DNA from: Streptomyces sp. Z26
GTDB lineage: Bacteria > Actinomycetota > Actinomycetes > Streptomycetales > Streptomycetaceae
DNA: 64,000 nt
NCBI RefSeq assembly: GCF_003665095.1
Contig: NZ_RCHV01000002.1
Span: forward strand, 1,001,501-1,065,500
Direction of reading: 5' to 3'
Part shown: positions 46,668-56,361 of the stretch, one piece after another
How the letters are laid out: each line of letters starts with the position of its first letter
Position numbering within the stretch: the first letter of the stretch is position 1
Notes under the pieces: generated by a model
Told to the model about the DNA's origin: nothing
What the model saw: the letters and a program-made list of their open reading frames with translations, nothing else
The model's database searches: none
Translations under genes and position numbers: made by a program

Positions 46668-47320
46668 CAGCCGCGCTCGCGCCACTCCCGCACGTGCGGC
46701 CGCTCGGCGCCGAGCGTGGTGTCGCCGCCGTGCCCCGGGTACACCCACGTCTCGTCCGGCAGCCGCGCGAACAGCTTGGACTCCACACCGTCCAGCAGGC
46801 TCGCGAACCGCTCCGCGTCGCCCCAGGTGTTGCCCACGCCGCCCGGGAACAGGCAGTCGCCGGTGAAGACGTGCGGGTGCCCGTGCGGGTCGTCGTAGAC
46901 CAGCGCCACGGACCCCGGCGTGTGCCCCACCAGGTGGACGGCCGTCAGCTCGACCCGCCCGACCCGTACGGTCCCGCCGTCCTCCAGCGGCACGTCGGTC
47001 GGCACCGGGATGCCCTCCGCGTCGAAGCGCCCCGCGTACGTACGCGCGCCGGTGGCCCGTACGACCGCTTCGAGGCCCTGCCAGTGGTCGTCGTGCCGGT
47101 GCGTGGTGACGACGGAGGCGATCCCGTCGGCACCGATGAGCCGCAGCAGGGTGTCGGGGTCGTTGGCGGCGTCGATCAGCAGCTGCTCGCCGGTGGTGCG
47201 GCAGCGCAGCAGGTACGCGTTGTTGTCCATCGGGCCGACCGCGACCTTCGAGATCATCAGGTCGGCCAACTCGTGCACGTCGGCGGGGCCGCCGACCTTC
47301 ACCACTCCGTGGTAAGCCAT
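46664..47320 (-). CDS. MBL-fold metallo-hydrolase
   Basis: The 218-residue protein has the metallo-beta-lactamase signature THRHDDHW (HxHxDH-type, with Arg in the second spacer), the later ligands LVGHTPGSVALVYDD, FTGDCLFPGGVG and YPGHGGDTTLGAERPH. It resembles the glyoxalase II-like hydrolases. The substrate is unknown. It starts 30 bp after the upstream isomerase-family gene and overlaps the helicase by 4 bp, so the three are probably co-transcribed. Confidence 0.93.
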   Translation of the reverse strand: MAYHGVVKVGGPADVHELADLMISKVAVGPMDNNAYLLRCRTTGEQLLIDAANDPDTLLRLIGADGIASVVTTHRHDDHWQGLEAVVRATGARTYAGRFDAEGIPVPTDVPLEDGGTVRVGRVELTAVHLVGHTPGSVALVYDDPHGHPHVFTGDCLFPGGVGNTWGDAERFASLLDGVESKLFARLPDETWVYPGHGGDTTLGAERPHVREWRERGW

Positions 47321-47350
47321 GGCCCCACGCTATCCGCCCCGCCGGTCACC

Positions 47351-48127
47351 TCACAGCGGCGGGAGGACGGGCAGCGGGCCGGAGGCGGAGAGGCCGCTCC
47401 CCGTCGTACGCCCGGTGAGCCAGCCGGTGAGCGCGGCGGGCGTACCGGTCACGACGACCGGCTCCCCGGCGGGCGCCCCGGTGCGCCACGTGCGGCCGTC
47501 CTCGGCGCGCAGTTCGACGGCCTCGGGGACGTCGGGGTGGGCGTGGAAGCGGCGGGCCATGGTGGCGGTCTCGCGCGCGACGAAGTCGGCGGGGAGGTCG
47601 TCGACGGCGTAGTCGAGGCCGAGGTCGACGTGGTGCAGCTCGATCTCGATCCGGCGACGGAAGGGCACGGCCGCGGCGAGGTCGGTGACGCCGTTGCGCA
47701 GCTCGACGGTGCGCCCCCAGCTCTGCGCGTCCTCCGCGGCGAAGGCGGCGTCCAGCCGGGCCGCGGCCGCGCGCAGGTCGGCGGCGTGGACGGCGGGGGT
47801 GCGCGGGGCGTCCCGTTCGATGTCGGCGTCGCGCGCCTGCCCGCTGACGTACATCGGCCGTCCGGAGAGTACGTTGAGGAGGGCGTCCGCGTTGCGCGCG
47901 AGGTGGGCCAGTACGTGGCCGCGGGTCCAGCCGGGGAGCCGCGAGGGGGCGCGGAGCGCGGCGTCGTCCAGCGTCTCCACGGCGGTCAGCAGGCGCGCGG
48001 TGGCGTCGCGTACGGCGGCGGCGTCCGCGTCGGGGGCCTCGGCGGCGGGGTTGTCGGACGCGGGGTCACGGGGCGCCTGGTTCCGGGTCGCGGGGTCGGC
48101 GGGGTTCTGGTGCGGAGGCGGAGTCAT
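47351..48127 (-). CDS. Mycothiol-dependent maleylpyruvate isomerase-family protein
   Basis: The 258-residue protein belongs to the DinB-like/MDMPI family: LLTAVETLDDAALRAPSRLPGWTRGHVLAHLARNADAL supplies one metal-ligand His region, and RRIEIELHHVDLGLDY the other His pair. Family members are Zn-dependent, mycothiol-using isomerases or transferases; the substrate here is unknown. The N-terminal 35 residues (Pro/Ala/Asp rich) look disordered. It is divergent from uvrA. Confidence 0.88.
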   Translation of the reverse strand: MTPPPHQNPADPATRNQAPRDPASDNPAAEAPDADAAAVRDATARLLTAVETLDDAALRAPSRLPGWTRGHVLAHLARNADALLNVLSGRPMYVSGQARDADIERDAPRTPAVHAADLRAAAARLDAAFAAEDAQSWGRTVELRNGVTDLAAAVPFRRRIEIELHHVDLGLDYAVDDLPADFVARETATMARRFHAHPDVPEAVELRAEDGRTWRTGAPAGEPVVVTGTPAALTGWLTGRTTGSGLSASGPLPVLPPL

Positions 48128-48219
48128 GATCCGAACGTACGCGGCGTGACACCTTCGGGTGAAGAAGGCCCGTGGAGACCACGAAGACCCGTAAATCGAA
48201 TGCGCGTGCTATAGGCTCT

Positions 48220-48246
48220 GGAATTGCGCATCCCGAACACACCGTC
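48220..48246 (+). promoter_or_regulatory. SigR-like promoter candidate for uvrA
   Basis: GGAAT (48220-48224) is followed after 19 bp by GTC (48244-48246), close to the thiol-stress sigma R consensus GGAAT-N18/19-GTT. It lies 72 bp before the uvrA GTG. Confidence 0.4.
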
Positions 48247-48317
48247 GCGGCGCTCGCCCTACCCTGGGCCGGTGGGCTCCGCCCATATCCGTACACATGC
48301 GAAAGGTCCCTCCCCGC

Positions 48318-51296
48318 GTGGCTGACCGTCTCTCCGTCCGTGGCGCTCGCGAGCACAACCTCAAGAACGTCTCCCTCGACCTCCCCCGTGACGCGCTCAT
48401 CGTGTTCACGGGGCTCTCCGGGTCGGGCAAGTCCTCGCTGGCCTTCGACACGATCTTCGCCGAGGGGCAGCGCCGCTACGTCGAGTCGCTGTCCTCGTAC
48501 GCGCGCCAGTTCCTCGGGCAGATGGACAAGCCCGACGTCGACTTCATCGAGGGCCTGTCCCCCGCGGTCTCCATCGACCAGAAGTCCACCTCGCGGAATC
48601 CGCGCTCGACGGTCGGCACCATCACCGAGGTCTACGACTACCTCCGGCTGCTGTTCGCCCGCATCGGCCGTCCGCACTGCCCCGAGTGCGGCCGCCCCAT
48701 CGCGCGCCAGTCGCCGCAGGCGATCGTGGACAAGGTGCTGGACCTGGAGCCGGGCACCCGGTTCCAGGTGCTGTCCCCGCTGGTGCGGGAGCGGAAGGGC
48801 GAGTTCGTCGACCTGTTCGCGGACCTCCAGACCAAGGGGTACAGCCGGGCGCGGGTGGACGGCGAGACGGTCCAGCTGTCGGAGCCGCCGAAGCTGAAGA
48901 AGCAGGAGAAGCACACGATCGAGGTGGTCGTGGACCGCCTCACCGTCAAGGAGAGCGCGAAGCGGCGGCTGACGGACTCCGTGGAGACGGCGCTCGGACT
49001 CGCGGGCGGCATGGTGATCCTCGACTTCGTCGACCTGCCCGCGGACGACCCGCAGCGTGAGCGGATGTACTCGGAGCACCTGTACTGCCCGCACGACGAC
49101 CTGTCGTTCGAGGAGATGGAGCCGCGCTCCTTCTCGTTCAACTCCCCCTTCGGCGCCTGCCCGGAGTGCACCGGCATCGGCACGCGGATGGAGGTGGACC
49201 CGGAGCTGATCGTCCCGGACGAGGACAAGTCGCTGGACGAGGGCGCCATCCACCCCTGGTCACATGGCCACACCAAGGACTACTTCGCGCGCCTGATCGG
49301 CGCCCTCGCGGACGCCCTCGGCTTCCGTACGGACATCCCGTGGGCGGGTCTGCCGCAGCGCGCCCGCAAGGCCCTGCTGCACGGGCACCGCACGCAGATC
49401 GAGGTGCGCTACCGCAACAGGTACGGACGGGAGCGGGCGTACACCACGTCGTTCGAGGGCGCGGTCCCGTTCGTACGGCGACGGCACCAGGAGGCGGAGA
49501 CCGACACCAGTCGGGAGCGCTTCGAGGGGTACATGCGGGAGGTGCCCTGCCCCTCCTGCGCGGGCACCCGGCTGAAGCCGGTGGTGCTGGCGGTCACCGT
49601 GCAGGACCGGTCGATCGCGGACGTCGCCGCGATGTCGATCAGCGAGTGCGCGGACTTCCTCGGCGGCATGAAGCTGACGGACCGCGAGAAGACCATCGCG
49701 GAGCGGGTGCTGAAGGAGGTCAACGAACGGCTGCGCTTCCTCGTCGACGTCGGCCTCGACTACCTCTCGCTGAACCGCGCCGCGGGCACCCTCTCCGGCG
49801 GCGAGGCCCAGCGCATCCGGCTGGCGACGCAGATCGGCTCCGGCCTGGTCGGCGTGTTGTACGTGCTGGACGAGCCGTCCATCGGGCTGCACCAGCGGGA
49901 CAACCACCGGCTGATGGAGACGCTCGTCCGCCTCCGGGACCTGGGGAACACGCTGATCGTCGTCGAGCACGACGAGGACACCATCAAGACGTCCGACTGG
50001 GTCGTGGACATCGGTCCGGGCGCGGGCGAGCACGGCGGCGAGGTCGTGCACAGCGGCACGTTGAAGGAGCTGCTGGCCAACGAGAAGTCGGTGACGGGCC
50101 AGTACCTGGCGGGCAAGCGGCAGATCCCGACCCCGGACGTCCGCAGGCCGCTGGACCCGAAGCGGCGGCTCACCGTGCACGGCGCCCGGGAGAACAACCT
50201 GCGGGACCTCACCGTCAGCTTCCCCCTCGGCGTGCTCACCGCCGTCACGGGCGTCTCCGGCTCCGGCAAGTCCACCCTGGTCAACGACATCCTCTACACC
50301 CACCTGGCCCGCGAGCTGAACGGCGCGAAGTCGGTGCCCGGACGGCACACCCGGGTGGACGGCGACGACCTGGTGGACAAGGTCGTGCACGTCGACCAGT
50401 CCCCGATCGGCCGCACCCCCCGCTCCAACCCGGCGACGTACACGGGCGTCTTCGACCACGTGCGGAAGCTGTTCGCGGAGACGATGGAGGCGAAGGTACG
50501 GGGATACCAGCCGGGCCGTTTCTCGTTCAACGTCAAGGGCGGTCGCTGCGAGAACTGCTCGGGCGACGGCACCATCAAGATCGAGATGAACTTCCTGCCG
50601 GACGTCTACGTCCCGTGCGAGGTCTGCCACGGCGACCGGTACAACCGGGAGACGCTGGAGGTGCACTACAAGGGCAAGTCCATCGCCGAGGTGCTGGACA
50701 TGCCGATCGAGGAGGCCACGGACTTCTTCGAGGCGGTGCCCGCGATCTCCCGCCACCTGCGCACCCTGAAGGACGTCGGCCTGGGGTACGTACGGCTGGG
50801 CCAGCCCGCGCCGACCCTCTCCGGCGGTGAGGCACAGCGCGTCAAGCTGGCGAGCGAACTCCAGAAGCGGAGCACGGGCCGCACGGTCTACGTACTGGAC
50901 GAGCCCACCACCGGGCTGCACTTCGAGGACATCCGGAAGCTGATCACCGTGCTGTCCGGGCTGGTCGACAAGGGCAACACGGTCATCGTCATCGAGCACA
51001 ACCTCGACGTGATCAAGACCGCGGACTGGCTCGTCGACATGGGCCCCGAGGGCGGCAGCGGCGGCGGTCTGGTCGTCGCCGAGGGCACCCCGGAGCAGGT
51101 CGCGGGGGTGACGGGCAGTCACACGGGCAAGTTCCTGCGGGACATCCTGGGCAGCAGGGTGACGGACGCCCCGGCGGAGCTGAAGCCCGCGGGGAAGACC
51201 GCCAAGAAGACCACGGGCGCCAAGGCGGCGAAGGCCGCGAAGACGGCCACCGGCGCGAAGGCCGCGAAGAAGACGGCGGCGACGCGCAAGCGGTGA
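48318..51296 (+). CDS. uvrA: UvrA, excinuclease damage-recognition ATPase
   Basis: The 992-residue protein has two ABC ATPase modules: Walker [15 protein letters not shown] and [14 protein letters not shown]; signatures [17 protein letters not shown] and [17 protein letters not shown]; and zinc-finger Cys pairs HCPECGRPI..., [11 protein letters not shown] and [10 protein letters not shown]...[12 protein letters not shown] at 48318 ([18 protein letters not shown]) is preferred because the conserved family start is here; an ATG at 48297 adds seven residues. The C-terminal 45 residues are a Lys/Ala-rich tail typical of Streptomyces UvrA. It loads UvrB at lesions. Confidence 0.97.
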   Translation: MADRLSVRGAREHNLKNVSLDLPRDALIVFTGLSGSGKSSLAFDTIFAEGQRRYVESLSSYARQFLGQMDKPDVDFIEGLSPAVSIDQKSTSRNPRSTVGTITEVYDYLRLLFARIGRPHCPECGRPIARQSPQAIVDKVLDLEPGTRFQVLSPLVRERKGEFVDLFADLQTKGYSRARVDGETVQLSEPPKLKKQEKHTIEVVVDRLTVKESAKRRLTDSVETALGLAGGMVILDFVDLPADDPQRERMYSEHLYCPHDDLSFEEMEPRSFSFNSPFGACPECTGIGTRMEVDPELIVPDEDKSLDEGAIHPWSHGHTKDYFARLIGALADALGFRTDIPWAGLPQRARKALLHGHRTQIEVRYRNRYGRERAYTTSFEGAVPFVRRRHQEAETDTSRERFEGYMREVPCPSCAGTRLKPVVLAVTVQDRSIADVAAMSISECADFLGGMKLTDREKTIAERVLKEVNERLRFLVDVGLDYLSLNRAAGTLSGGEAQRIRLATQIGSGLVGVLYVLDEPSIGLHQRDNHRLMETLVRLRDLGNTLIVVEHDEDTIKTSDWVVDIGPGAGEHGGEVVHSGTLKELLANEKSVTGQYLAGKRQIPTPDVRRPLDPKRRLTVHGARENNLRDLTVSFPLGVLTAVTGVSGSGKSTLVNDILYTHLARELNGAKSVPGRHTRVDGDDLVDKVVHVDQSPIGRTPRSNPATYTGVFDHVRKLFAETMEAKVRGYQPGRFSFNVKGGRCENCSGDGTIKIEMNFLPDVYVPCEVCHGDRYNRETLEVHYKGKSIAEVLDMPIEEATDFFEAVPAISRHLRTLKDVGLGYVRLGQPAPTLSGGEAQRVKLASELQKRSTGRTVYVLDEPTTGLHFEDIRKLITVLSGLVDKGNTVIVIEHNLDVIKTADWLVDMGPEGGSGGGLVVAEGTPEQVAGVTGSHTGKFLRDILGSRVTDAPAELKPAGKTAKKTTGAKAAKAAKTATGAKAAKKTAATRKR

Positions 51297-51330
51297 ACGG
51301 AGGCTGACGGGCCGTCGGCCGTTCCGGCCC

Positions 51331-51363
51331 GCGCCTCACCCGTGGGGCACACGGGTGAGGCGC
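51331..51363 (+). terminator. Hairpin terminator after uvrA
   Basis: A perfect 14-bp stem GCGCCTCACCCGTG with a 5-nt loop GGGCA begins 35 bp after the uvrA stop. Confidence 0.8.
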
Positions 51364-51381
51364 GTGTTGCGGCGAGGACTT

Positions 51382-51434
51382 GCAGGTGCACCGCGTTAAC
51401 GTCCAGCGGGTCGGGCGGAATGCGGTGCACCTGC
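51382..51434. repeat. Inverted GCAGGTGCACCGC pair, 40 bp centre to centre
   Basis: GCAGGTGCACCGC (51382-51394) and its exact complement GCGGTGCACCTGC (51422-51434) are separated by 27 bp. Each arm contains the palindrome GGTGCACC. They lie about 110-165 bp before the secreted phosphodiesterase gene and may be paired operator sites, or a large-loop hairpin followed by TGTTTT. Confidence 0.6.
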
Positions 51435-51545
51435 TGTTTTCAGCGATTTCTCCCGAGACCTCTGGTGTAGACCGGTCACTCTTGCCAGCGTGTGCGGCTG
51501 TGTGCGCAGAAAGCGCGCAGAACTCACGTCTCTGTGGGAGATGTT

Positions 51546-54500
51546 GTGATTCGAGTTCCGACACGCAGAAGGTCCCTCACCCGCCCACTGATCCCCGCCC
51601 TCACGGTTCTCGCGCTCACCGCCGGGCTCGCCCCGGCCGCCGCGGAGCCCGCCCCGACGGCCCCCGTCGCCGCCGCCCGACCGGCGGACGGCCCCGGCAC
51701 CGACGTGGGCCCCGAGACCGACACCGGCTCCGACCCGGGCTCCGGCTCCGGCTCCCACGACGGGATGGAGCTGTCCCGTACGAGCCGACCGGTCGCGCCG
51801 GGCACCACGCTCACCTCGTTCGACCGGCTGGAGCCCGACAAGTGGCTCCGCGCCGACGCGTTGAGCGTCGACCTGGACGGCGGCACACGCGTCGACCACC
51901 TGTCCTCCGGAAAGGTCTCCGGGCGGCGGACCGTCGAGGACCTCGCGGACGCGCACGACCCGGGCCGCGGCCGCCGTACGGTCGCCGCCCTCAACGCCGA
52001 CTTCTTCGACATCGACGCGACGGGCGCCCCCCTCGGCCCCGGCGTACGGGACGGGAAACCGGTCAACTCCCCCGCGCCCGGCACCTCCGAGGCCGCCGGT
52101 TTCGGCCCGGACAGCGCCGGGCGCATCCTGGACCTCTACTTCGAGGGCACCCTCACGCTGCCCGGCGGCACGGAGCCCCTCGGCGCGTACAACGCGGCCA
52201 ACGTCCCCGGCGACGGCGTCGGCGTGTACGACACCCGCTGGGGTGCGGCCGACCGCGCCCTGACCGTGGACGGCGCCACCACGACCACCGAGGTCGCGGT
52301 ACGCGGCGGCAGGGTCGTCTCGGTCCGCAACGGTCCGGGCCGGGGCGGCATCCCGAAGGGCACGACCGTGCTGCTGGGCCGCGACGCCGGGGCGCGAACC
52401 CTCGCGCGGCTGGCGCCGGGTGACGCGGTGTCGGTCGCGTACCGCATGCGGACGGACGACGGCAGCCCCGTGCCGCGTACGGCCGTCGGCGGGCGCGGCC
52501 TGCTGGTCGTGGACGGGAAGCCGCAGGACTGGGAGGGCCGCCCGAACAACCCCGCGGCGCCGCGTACGGCGGTCGGCTTCTCGAAGGACGGCGCGACGAT
52601 GCACGTCCTGACCGTGGACGGCAGGCAGCCCTCGTCCGGTGGCGTGACCCTCACCGAACTGGCGCTGATGATGAAGGAGTTGGGCGCCCACAACGCCCTC
52701 AACCTGGACGGCGGCGGCTCCTCCACCCTCCTCGCCCGCGTGCCCGGCTCCGACACCCGGCGGCTGGAGAACGCGCCCTCCGACGGCGAGCAGCGCGAGG
52801 TCCCCAGCGCGCTCGCCCTCACCGCGGCCGACGGCAGCGGCCGGCTCCGCGGCTACCGGGTGACGACCGCCGCCGACCCGGCGCGCGCCCCGTCCGCCGA
52901 CACCGTGCCCGGCGGCCATCCGGAGCGCGTCTTCCCGGGCCTCACCCGGCAGTTGACGGCGGCCGGTTACGACGAGACGTACGGCCCGGCGGACCTCCCG
53001 GCGGCGGGCGGTACGCAGCGGGGAGCGCCCCGATGGCGTACGGACCGGCCGGGCGTCGGCCGCGTCGACGGCGACGGCCGGTTCCACGCGCGCGGCAGCG
53101 GCCGTACGCGCGTCACCGCCGCGTCGGGCGCCGCGCGCGGAGGCACCCGGCTGGAGGTGCTCGGGCCGCTGGCGCGGGTGCGGCCCACGCACGCGCGGGT
53201 CGGACTGGCGGACCCGGCGGCGACGGGCGCGTTCGGGATCGTCGGCCACGACGCGCGCGGCGGGAGCGCGCCGATCGACCCGGCGGACGTACGGCTGGAG
53301 TACGACCGTGCGCTGTTCGCCGTCACCCCGGACCGGGCGAGCGGCGGTTTCACCGTCGCGGCGCGTACGGACCGGGCGTCCGTCACCGGGAAGGTGACCG
53401 TGACGGTGGGCGGCCGCAGCACGGTCGTCGGGGTCACCGTCGGCCTGCACGAGCGGGTCGCGGCGGACTTCGAGGACGCGGGCGACTGGACGTTCAGCGC
53501 CGCGCGGGCGGAGGGTGCGGTCGCGGCGGAGCCGGAGGGCCGTACGGGCGGCGGGCTGCGGCTGAGCTACGACTTCGGCATGTCCACCGCCACGCGCGCC
53601 GCGTACGCCAACCCGCCGCGGCGGCTGGAGGTGCCGGGGCAGCCGCAGAGCTTCACGCTGTCGCTCAAGGGCGACGGGCACGGCGCCTGGCCCTCGCTGC
53701 ACCTGGTGGACGCGAACGGCACGAGCCATGTGCTGCGCGGCCCGGACGTCGACTGGGAGGGCTGGCGCGAGATCACGTTCACGGTGCCGGAGGGCGTCGC
53801 GTACCCGCTGGAGGTACGGCGCTTCTACCTCGCCGAGACCCGGCCCGCCGAGCAGTACACCGGCGAGGTCACCGTCGACCAGCTCGTCGCGCACACCCCG
53901 CCGGACCTGCGGCTGCCGCCGGTACCGACCGTACGGGACCCGTTGATCTCGACGGCGGCGGACGTACGCGGGCGCGACTGGCGGTTCGCGGTGCTGTCGG
54001 ACGCGCAGTTCGTGGCGCGCGACCCGGACAGCCCTGTGGTACGGCAGGCGCGGCGCACGCTGCGCGAGATCCGGGCGGCCCGGCCGGACTTCGTCGTCGT
54101 GAACGGCGACCTGGTGGACGAGGGCGCGCCCGCGGACCTGTCGTTCGCGCGGAAGGTCCTGGAGGAGGAGTTGGGGGACTCGGTGCCGTGGCACTACGTG
54201 CCGGGGAACCACGAGATAATGGGCGGGGAGATCGACAACTTCGTGGCCGAGTTCGGTCCCGCGCAGCGCACGTTCGATCACAAGGGGACGCGCTTCCTCA
54301 CGTTCGACACGTCGTCGCTGACGCTGCGGGGCGGCGGCTACGGGCAGTTCGGGGTGCTGCGACGGCAGCTGGACGCGGCGGCGCGCGACCCGCGGGTGCG
54401 TTCGGTCGTGGTCGTGCAGCACGTGCCGCCGCGCGACCCGACGCCGCAGCGGGCGAGCCAGCTGACGGACCGGCTGGAGGCCGACCTGCTGGAGGACTGG

Positions 54501-55091
54501 CTCGGCGCCTTCCGTACGCGCTCGGGGAAGGGCGTGCTGTTCGTCGGCGGGCACGTGGGCGTCTTCGACGCCTCACGGGTGGACGGCGTCCCGTACCTGG
54601 TCAACGGCAACGCCGGGAAGGCGCCCGCGGCCCCGGCCGACGAGGGCGGCTTCACCGGCTGGTCGCTGGTGGGCGTGGACCGGCACCACGACGGGCGCCC
54701 CGAGGCGAAGCACGGCGGAGGCGGGCACGGCGGCGAGCACCGGGACGACGGCGGGCTGTTCGCCGTACGGACCGCCGCGCACGTCGACGGGCTGGCGCTG
54801 GAGACACCCGCCCGGCTGTCGGTCGGTGAGACCGCCGACGCGCGGGCCACCGTGGTGCAGGGCGAGGGCGACACGGCGCGGGAGGTGCCGGTCGGCTGGC
54901 CGCTCAGCGCGGACTGGTCCGGTTCGGGCCGGATGTGCCTCCCGGACGGTGCCGCGAAGGCGGACCGGAAGCGCTGCGCCGCCTCGTACGACCCGGTCAC
55001 CGGCCGTCTGACGGCGCTGCGGCCCGGCACCGTACGGCTCGCGGTGGAGGTGAACGGGGCGCGGGCGGAGCGCGAGGTCGTCCTGGGGTGA
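51546..55091 (+). CDS. Secreted phosphodiester glycosidase fused to a metallophosphoesterase
   Basis: The 1181-residue protein has a signal peptide (RRRSLTRPLIPALTVLALTAGLAPAAAEP). A NAGPA-type phosphodiester glycosidase domain follows (about 85-430: VAALNADFFDIDATGAPLG, RTAVGFSKDGATMHVLTVDGR, HNALNLDGGGSSTLL), then Ig-like/jelly-roll segments, then a calcineurin-like phosphoesterase (about 795-1020: FAVLSDAQF, VVNGDLVDEG, YVPGNHE, VVVQHVPPRD, VGGHVGVFD). A Gln replaces the usual His in DxH, as I recall for this subfamily. A His/Gly-rich insertion (KHGGGGHGGEH) and a C-terminal Big-type domain follow. GTG at 51546 has GGGAG 5 nt upstream. Confidence 0.9.
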   Translation: MIRVPTRRRSLTRPLIPALTVLALTAGLAPAAAEPAPTAPVAAARPADGPGTDVGPETDTGSDPGSGSGSHDGMELSRTSRPVAPGTTLTSFDRLEPDKWLRADALSVDLDGGTRVDHLSSGKVSGRRTVEDLADAHDPGRGRRTVAALNADFFDIDATGAPLGPGVRDGKPVNSPAPGTSEAAGFGPDSAGRILDLYFEGTLTLPGGTEPLGAYNAANVPGDGVGVYDTRWGAADRALTVDGATTTTEVAVRGGRVVSVRNGPGRGGIPKGTTVLLGRDAGARTLARLAPGDAVSVAYRMRTDDGSPVPRTAVGGRGLLVVDGKPQDWEGRPNNPAAPRTAVGFSKDGATMHVLTVDGRQPSSGGVTLTELALMMKELGAHNALNLDGGGSSTLLARVPGSDTRRLENAPSDGEQREVPSALALTAADGSGRLRGYRVTTAADPARAPSADTVPGGHPERVFPGLTRQLTAAGYDETYGPADLPAAGGTQRGAPRWRTDRPGVGRVDGDGRFHARGSGRTRVTAASGAARGGTRLEVLGPLARVRPTHARVGLADPAATGAFGIVGHDARGGSAPIDPADVRLEYDRALFAVTPDRASGGFTVAARTDRASVTGKVTVTVGGRSTVVGVTVGLHERVAADFEDAGDWTFSAARAEGAVAAEPEGRTGGGLRLSYDFGMSTATRAAYANPPRRLEVPGQPQSFTLSLKGDGHGAWPSLHLVDANGTSHVLRGPDVDWEGWREITFTVPEGVAYPLEVRRFYLAETRPAEQYTGEVTVDQLVAHTPPDLRLPPVPTVRDPLISTAADVRGRDWRFAVLSDAQFVARDPDSPVVRQARRTLREIRAARPDFVVVNGDLVDEGAPADLSFARKVLEEELGDSVPWHYVPGNHEIMGGEIDNFVAEFGPAQRTFDHKGTRFLTFDTSSLTLRGGGYGQFGVLRRQLDAAARDPRVRSVVVVQHVPPRDPTPQRASQLTDRLEADLLEDWLGAFRTRSGKGVLFVGGHVGVFDASRVDGVPYLVNGNAGKAPAAPADEGGFTGWSLVGVDRHHDGRPEAKHGGGGHGGEHRDDGGLFAVRTAAHVDGLALETPARLSVGETADARATVVQGEGDTAREVPVGWPLSADWSGSGRMCLPDGAAKADRKRCAASYDPVTGRLTALRPGTVRLAVEVNGARAEREVVLG

Positions 55092-55107
55092 ACCCGACCC
55101 GGCACGG

Positions 55108-55142
55108 CGGGACCGCCGGGGCGTGGTGCCCCGGCGGTCCCG
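55108..55142. terminator. Bidirectional hairpin terminator
   Basis: A perfect 15-bp stem CGGGACCGCCGGGGC with a 5-nt loop lies between the convergent phosphoesterase and terC genes. Confidence 0.88.
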
Positions 55143-55170
55143 TACGCGCGTCGCCGTCCGGCGGTGCCGG

Positions 55171-56178
55171 TCAGCGCTTGACGTCGTCGCTCTCCTGCGC
55201 GTCCTTGGCCTCGGCCTGCTCCGGCGTCTCGACGCCCAGCTTCTTCGAGGCGTAGAGGCTCGTCACCGTGGTCACGACCAGCACGGCGCAGATGACGCCG
55301 AGCGAGACCGGGATGCTGATGACGGGCACGTGGACACCGGCCTCGTGCAGGGCGTGCAGCACCAGCTTCACGCCGATGAAGCCGAGGATCACGGACAGCC
55401 CGTAGGAGAGGTGGACCAGCTTCTTGAGCAGGCCACCGATCAGGAAGTACAGCTGCCGCAGGCCCATGAGGGCGAAGGCGTTGGCGGTGAAGACGATGTA
55501 CGGGTCCTGGGTGAGGCCGAAGATGGCCGGGATCGAGTCGAGTGCGAAGAGGACGTCGGTGGTGCCGATCGCGAGCATCACGATGAGCATCGGCGTCATC
55601 AGGCGGACGCCGTTCTCCCGGATGAACAGCTTCGTGCCGTGGTACTTGTCGGTGGACGGGACCCGGCGCTCGACCAGCTTGAGGAAACGGTTCTCCTCGT
55701 ATGCCTCTTCCTCCTCGTCCGCACGCGCCTCCTGGATGAGCTTCCACGCGGTCCAGATGAGGAAGCCACCGAAGATAAAGAAGACCCAGGAGAACGTGGA
55801 GACGATCGCCGCACCCGCGGCGATGAACCCGGCCCGCAGCACCAGCGCGATCAGCACGCCGACCATCAGCACGCGCTGCTGGTAGATCGTCGGCACCGCG
55901 AACTTGGCCATGATCAGGACGAACACGAAGAGGTTGTCGACACTGAGCGACTTCTCCGTGACGAAGCCCGCGAAGAACTCACCCGACGCCTGCGTCTCAC
56001 CGAGGGCCAGCAGGCCGAGCCCGAAGGCGACGGCGAGGGCGATCCAGACCGAGGTCCAGATCCCGGCCTCCTTGATGGAGACCTCGTGGGGCTTGCGGCC
56101 GCCGACGAAGAAGTCGACGGCGATGAGGGCGCACAGACCGACGATGGTCATGGCCCAGACGGCAAAGGAGACATCCAT
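55171..56178 (-). CDS. TerC-family integral membrane protein
   Basis: The 335-residue protein has about nine hydrophobic segments and TerC motifs: EKSLSVDNLFVFVLIMAKFAVP, GTTDVLFALDSIPAIFGLTQDPYIVFTANAFALMGLRQLYFL. The acidic DEEEEAYEENRFLKL loop lies mid-protein. TerC proteins (Alx/YceF/MeeF type) export Mn2+ or supply metal to exported enzymes. The long leader carries a yybP-ykoY-like (Mn2+) riboswitch, which supports a manganese role. The C-terminus is acidic. Confidence 0.92.
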   Translation of the reverse strand: MDVSFAVWAMTIVGLCALIAVDFFVGGRKPHEVSIKEAGIWTSVWIALAVAFGLGLLALGETQASGEFFAGFVTEKSLSVDNLFVFVLIMAKFAVPTIYQQRVLMVGVLIALVLRAGFIAAGAAIVSTFSWVFFIFGGFLIWTAWKLIQEARADEEEEAYEENRFLKLVERRVPSTDKYHGTKLFIRENGVRLMTPMLIVMLAIGTTDVLFALDSIPAIFGLTQDPYIVFTANAFALMGLRQLYFLIGGLLKKLVHLSYGLSVILGFIGVKLVLHALHEAGVHVPVISIPVSLGVICAVLVVTTVTSLYASKKLGVETPEQAEAKDAQESDDVKR

Positions 56179-56182
56179 ACGT

Positions 56183-56330
56183 ACTGCTACCTCCGGCGGT
56201 CACTGCTGCCTGGAGGTCTCTTCCGCCCGTACGCCCATGGTGTGACGCGCCGGACCGGCGCCCCGGGGCCGATCGGCCGACCCGTACTGACGGGGACACC
56301 GCGAGGTTGGGAATACTCCCCTCCGCCCGT
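56183..56330 (-). promoter_or_regulatory. Probable yybP-ykoY (Mn2+) riboswitch upstream of terC
   Basis: The terC leader on the minus strand begins GGAGGGGAGTATTCCC (rc of 56309-56324), with the GGGGAGTA core of yybP-ykoY L1. It continues through CCCCGTCAGTACGGG and ends with a GAGACCTCC...GGAGG region before the start codon. Position, gene family and core motif fit; the fold was not computed. Confidence 0.6.
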
Positions 56331-56332
56331 TC

Positions 56333-56361
56333 AGCGTAAAGCAGGACCAAGGAAAGGTAAA
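56333..56361 (-). promoter_or_regulatory. terC promoter overlapping an AT-rich palindrome
   Basis: TTTACC (rc of 56356-56361) and TACGCT (rc of 56333-56338) are 17 bp apart on the minus strand. Transcription would start just before the riboswitch core. The -35 lies inside one arm of the 56345-56386 palindrome. Confidence 0.5.

Noticed and set aside
48234..48246. LexA/SOS box before uvrA
   Set aside because: GAAC-ACAC-CGTC has only one correct half-site; the expected GTTC partner is absent.
51364..51545. PHO box before the secreted phosphodiester glycosidase
   Set aside because: Sequences such as TGTTTTCAGCG resemble one repeat unit, but no second unit follows at 11 bp.
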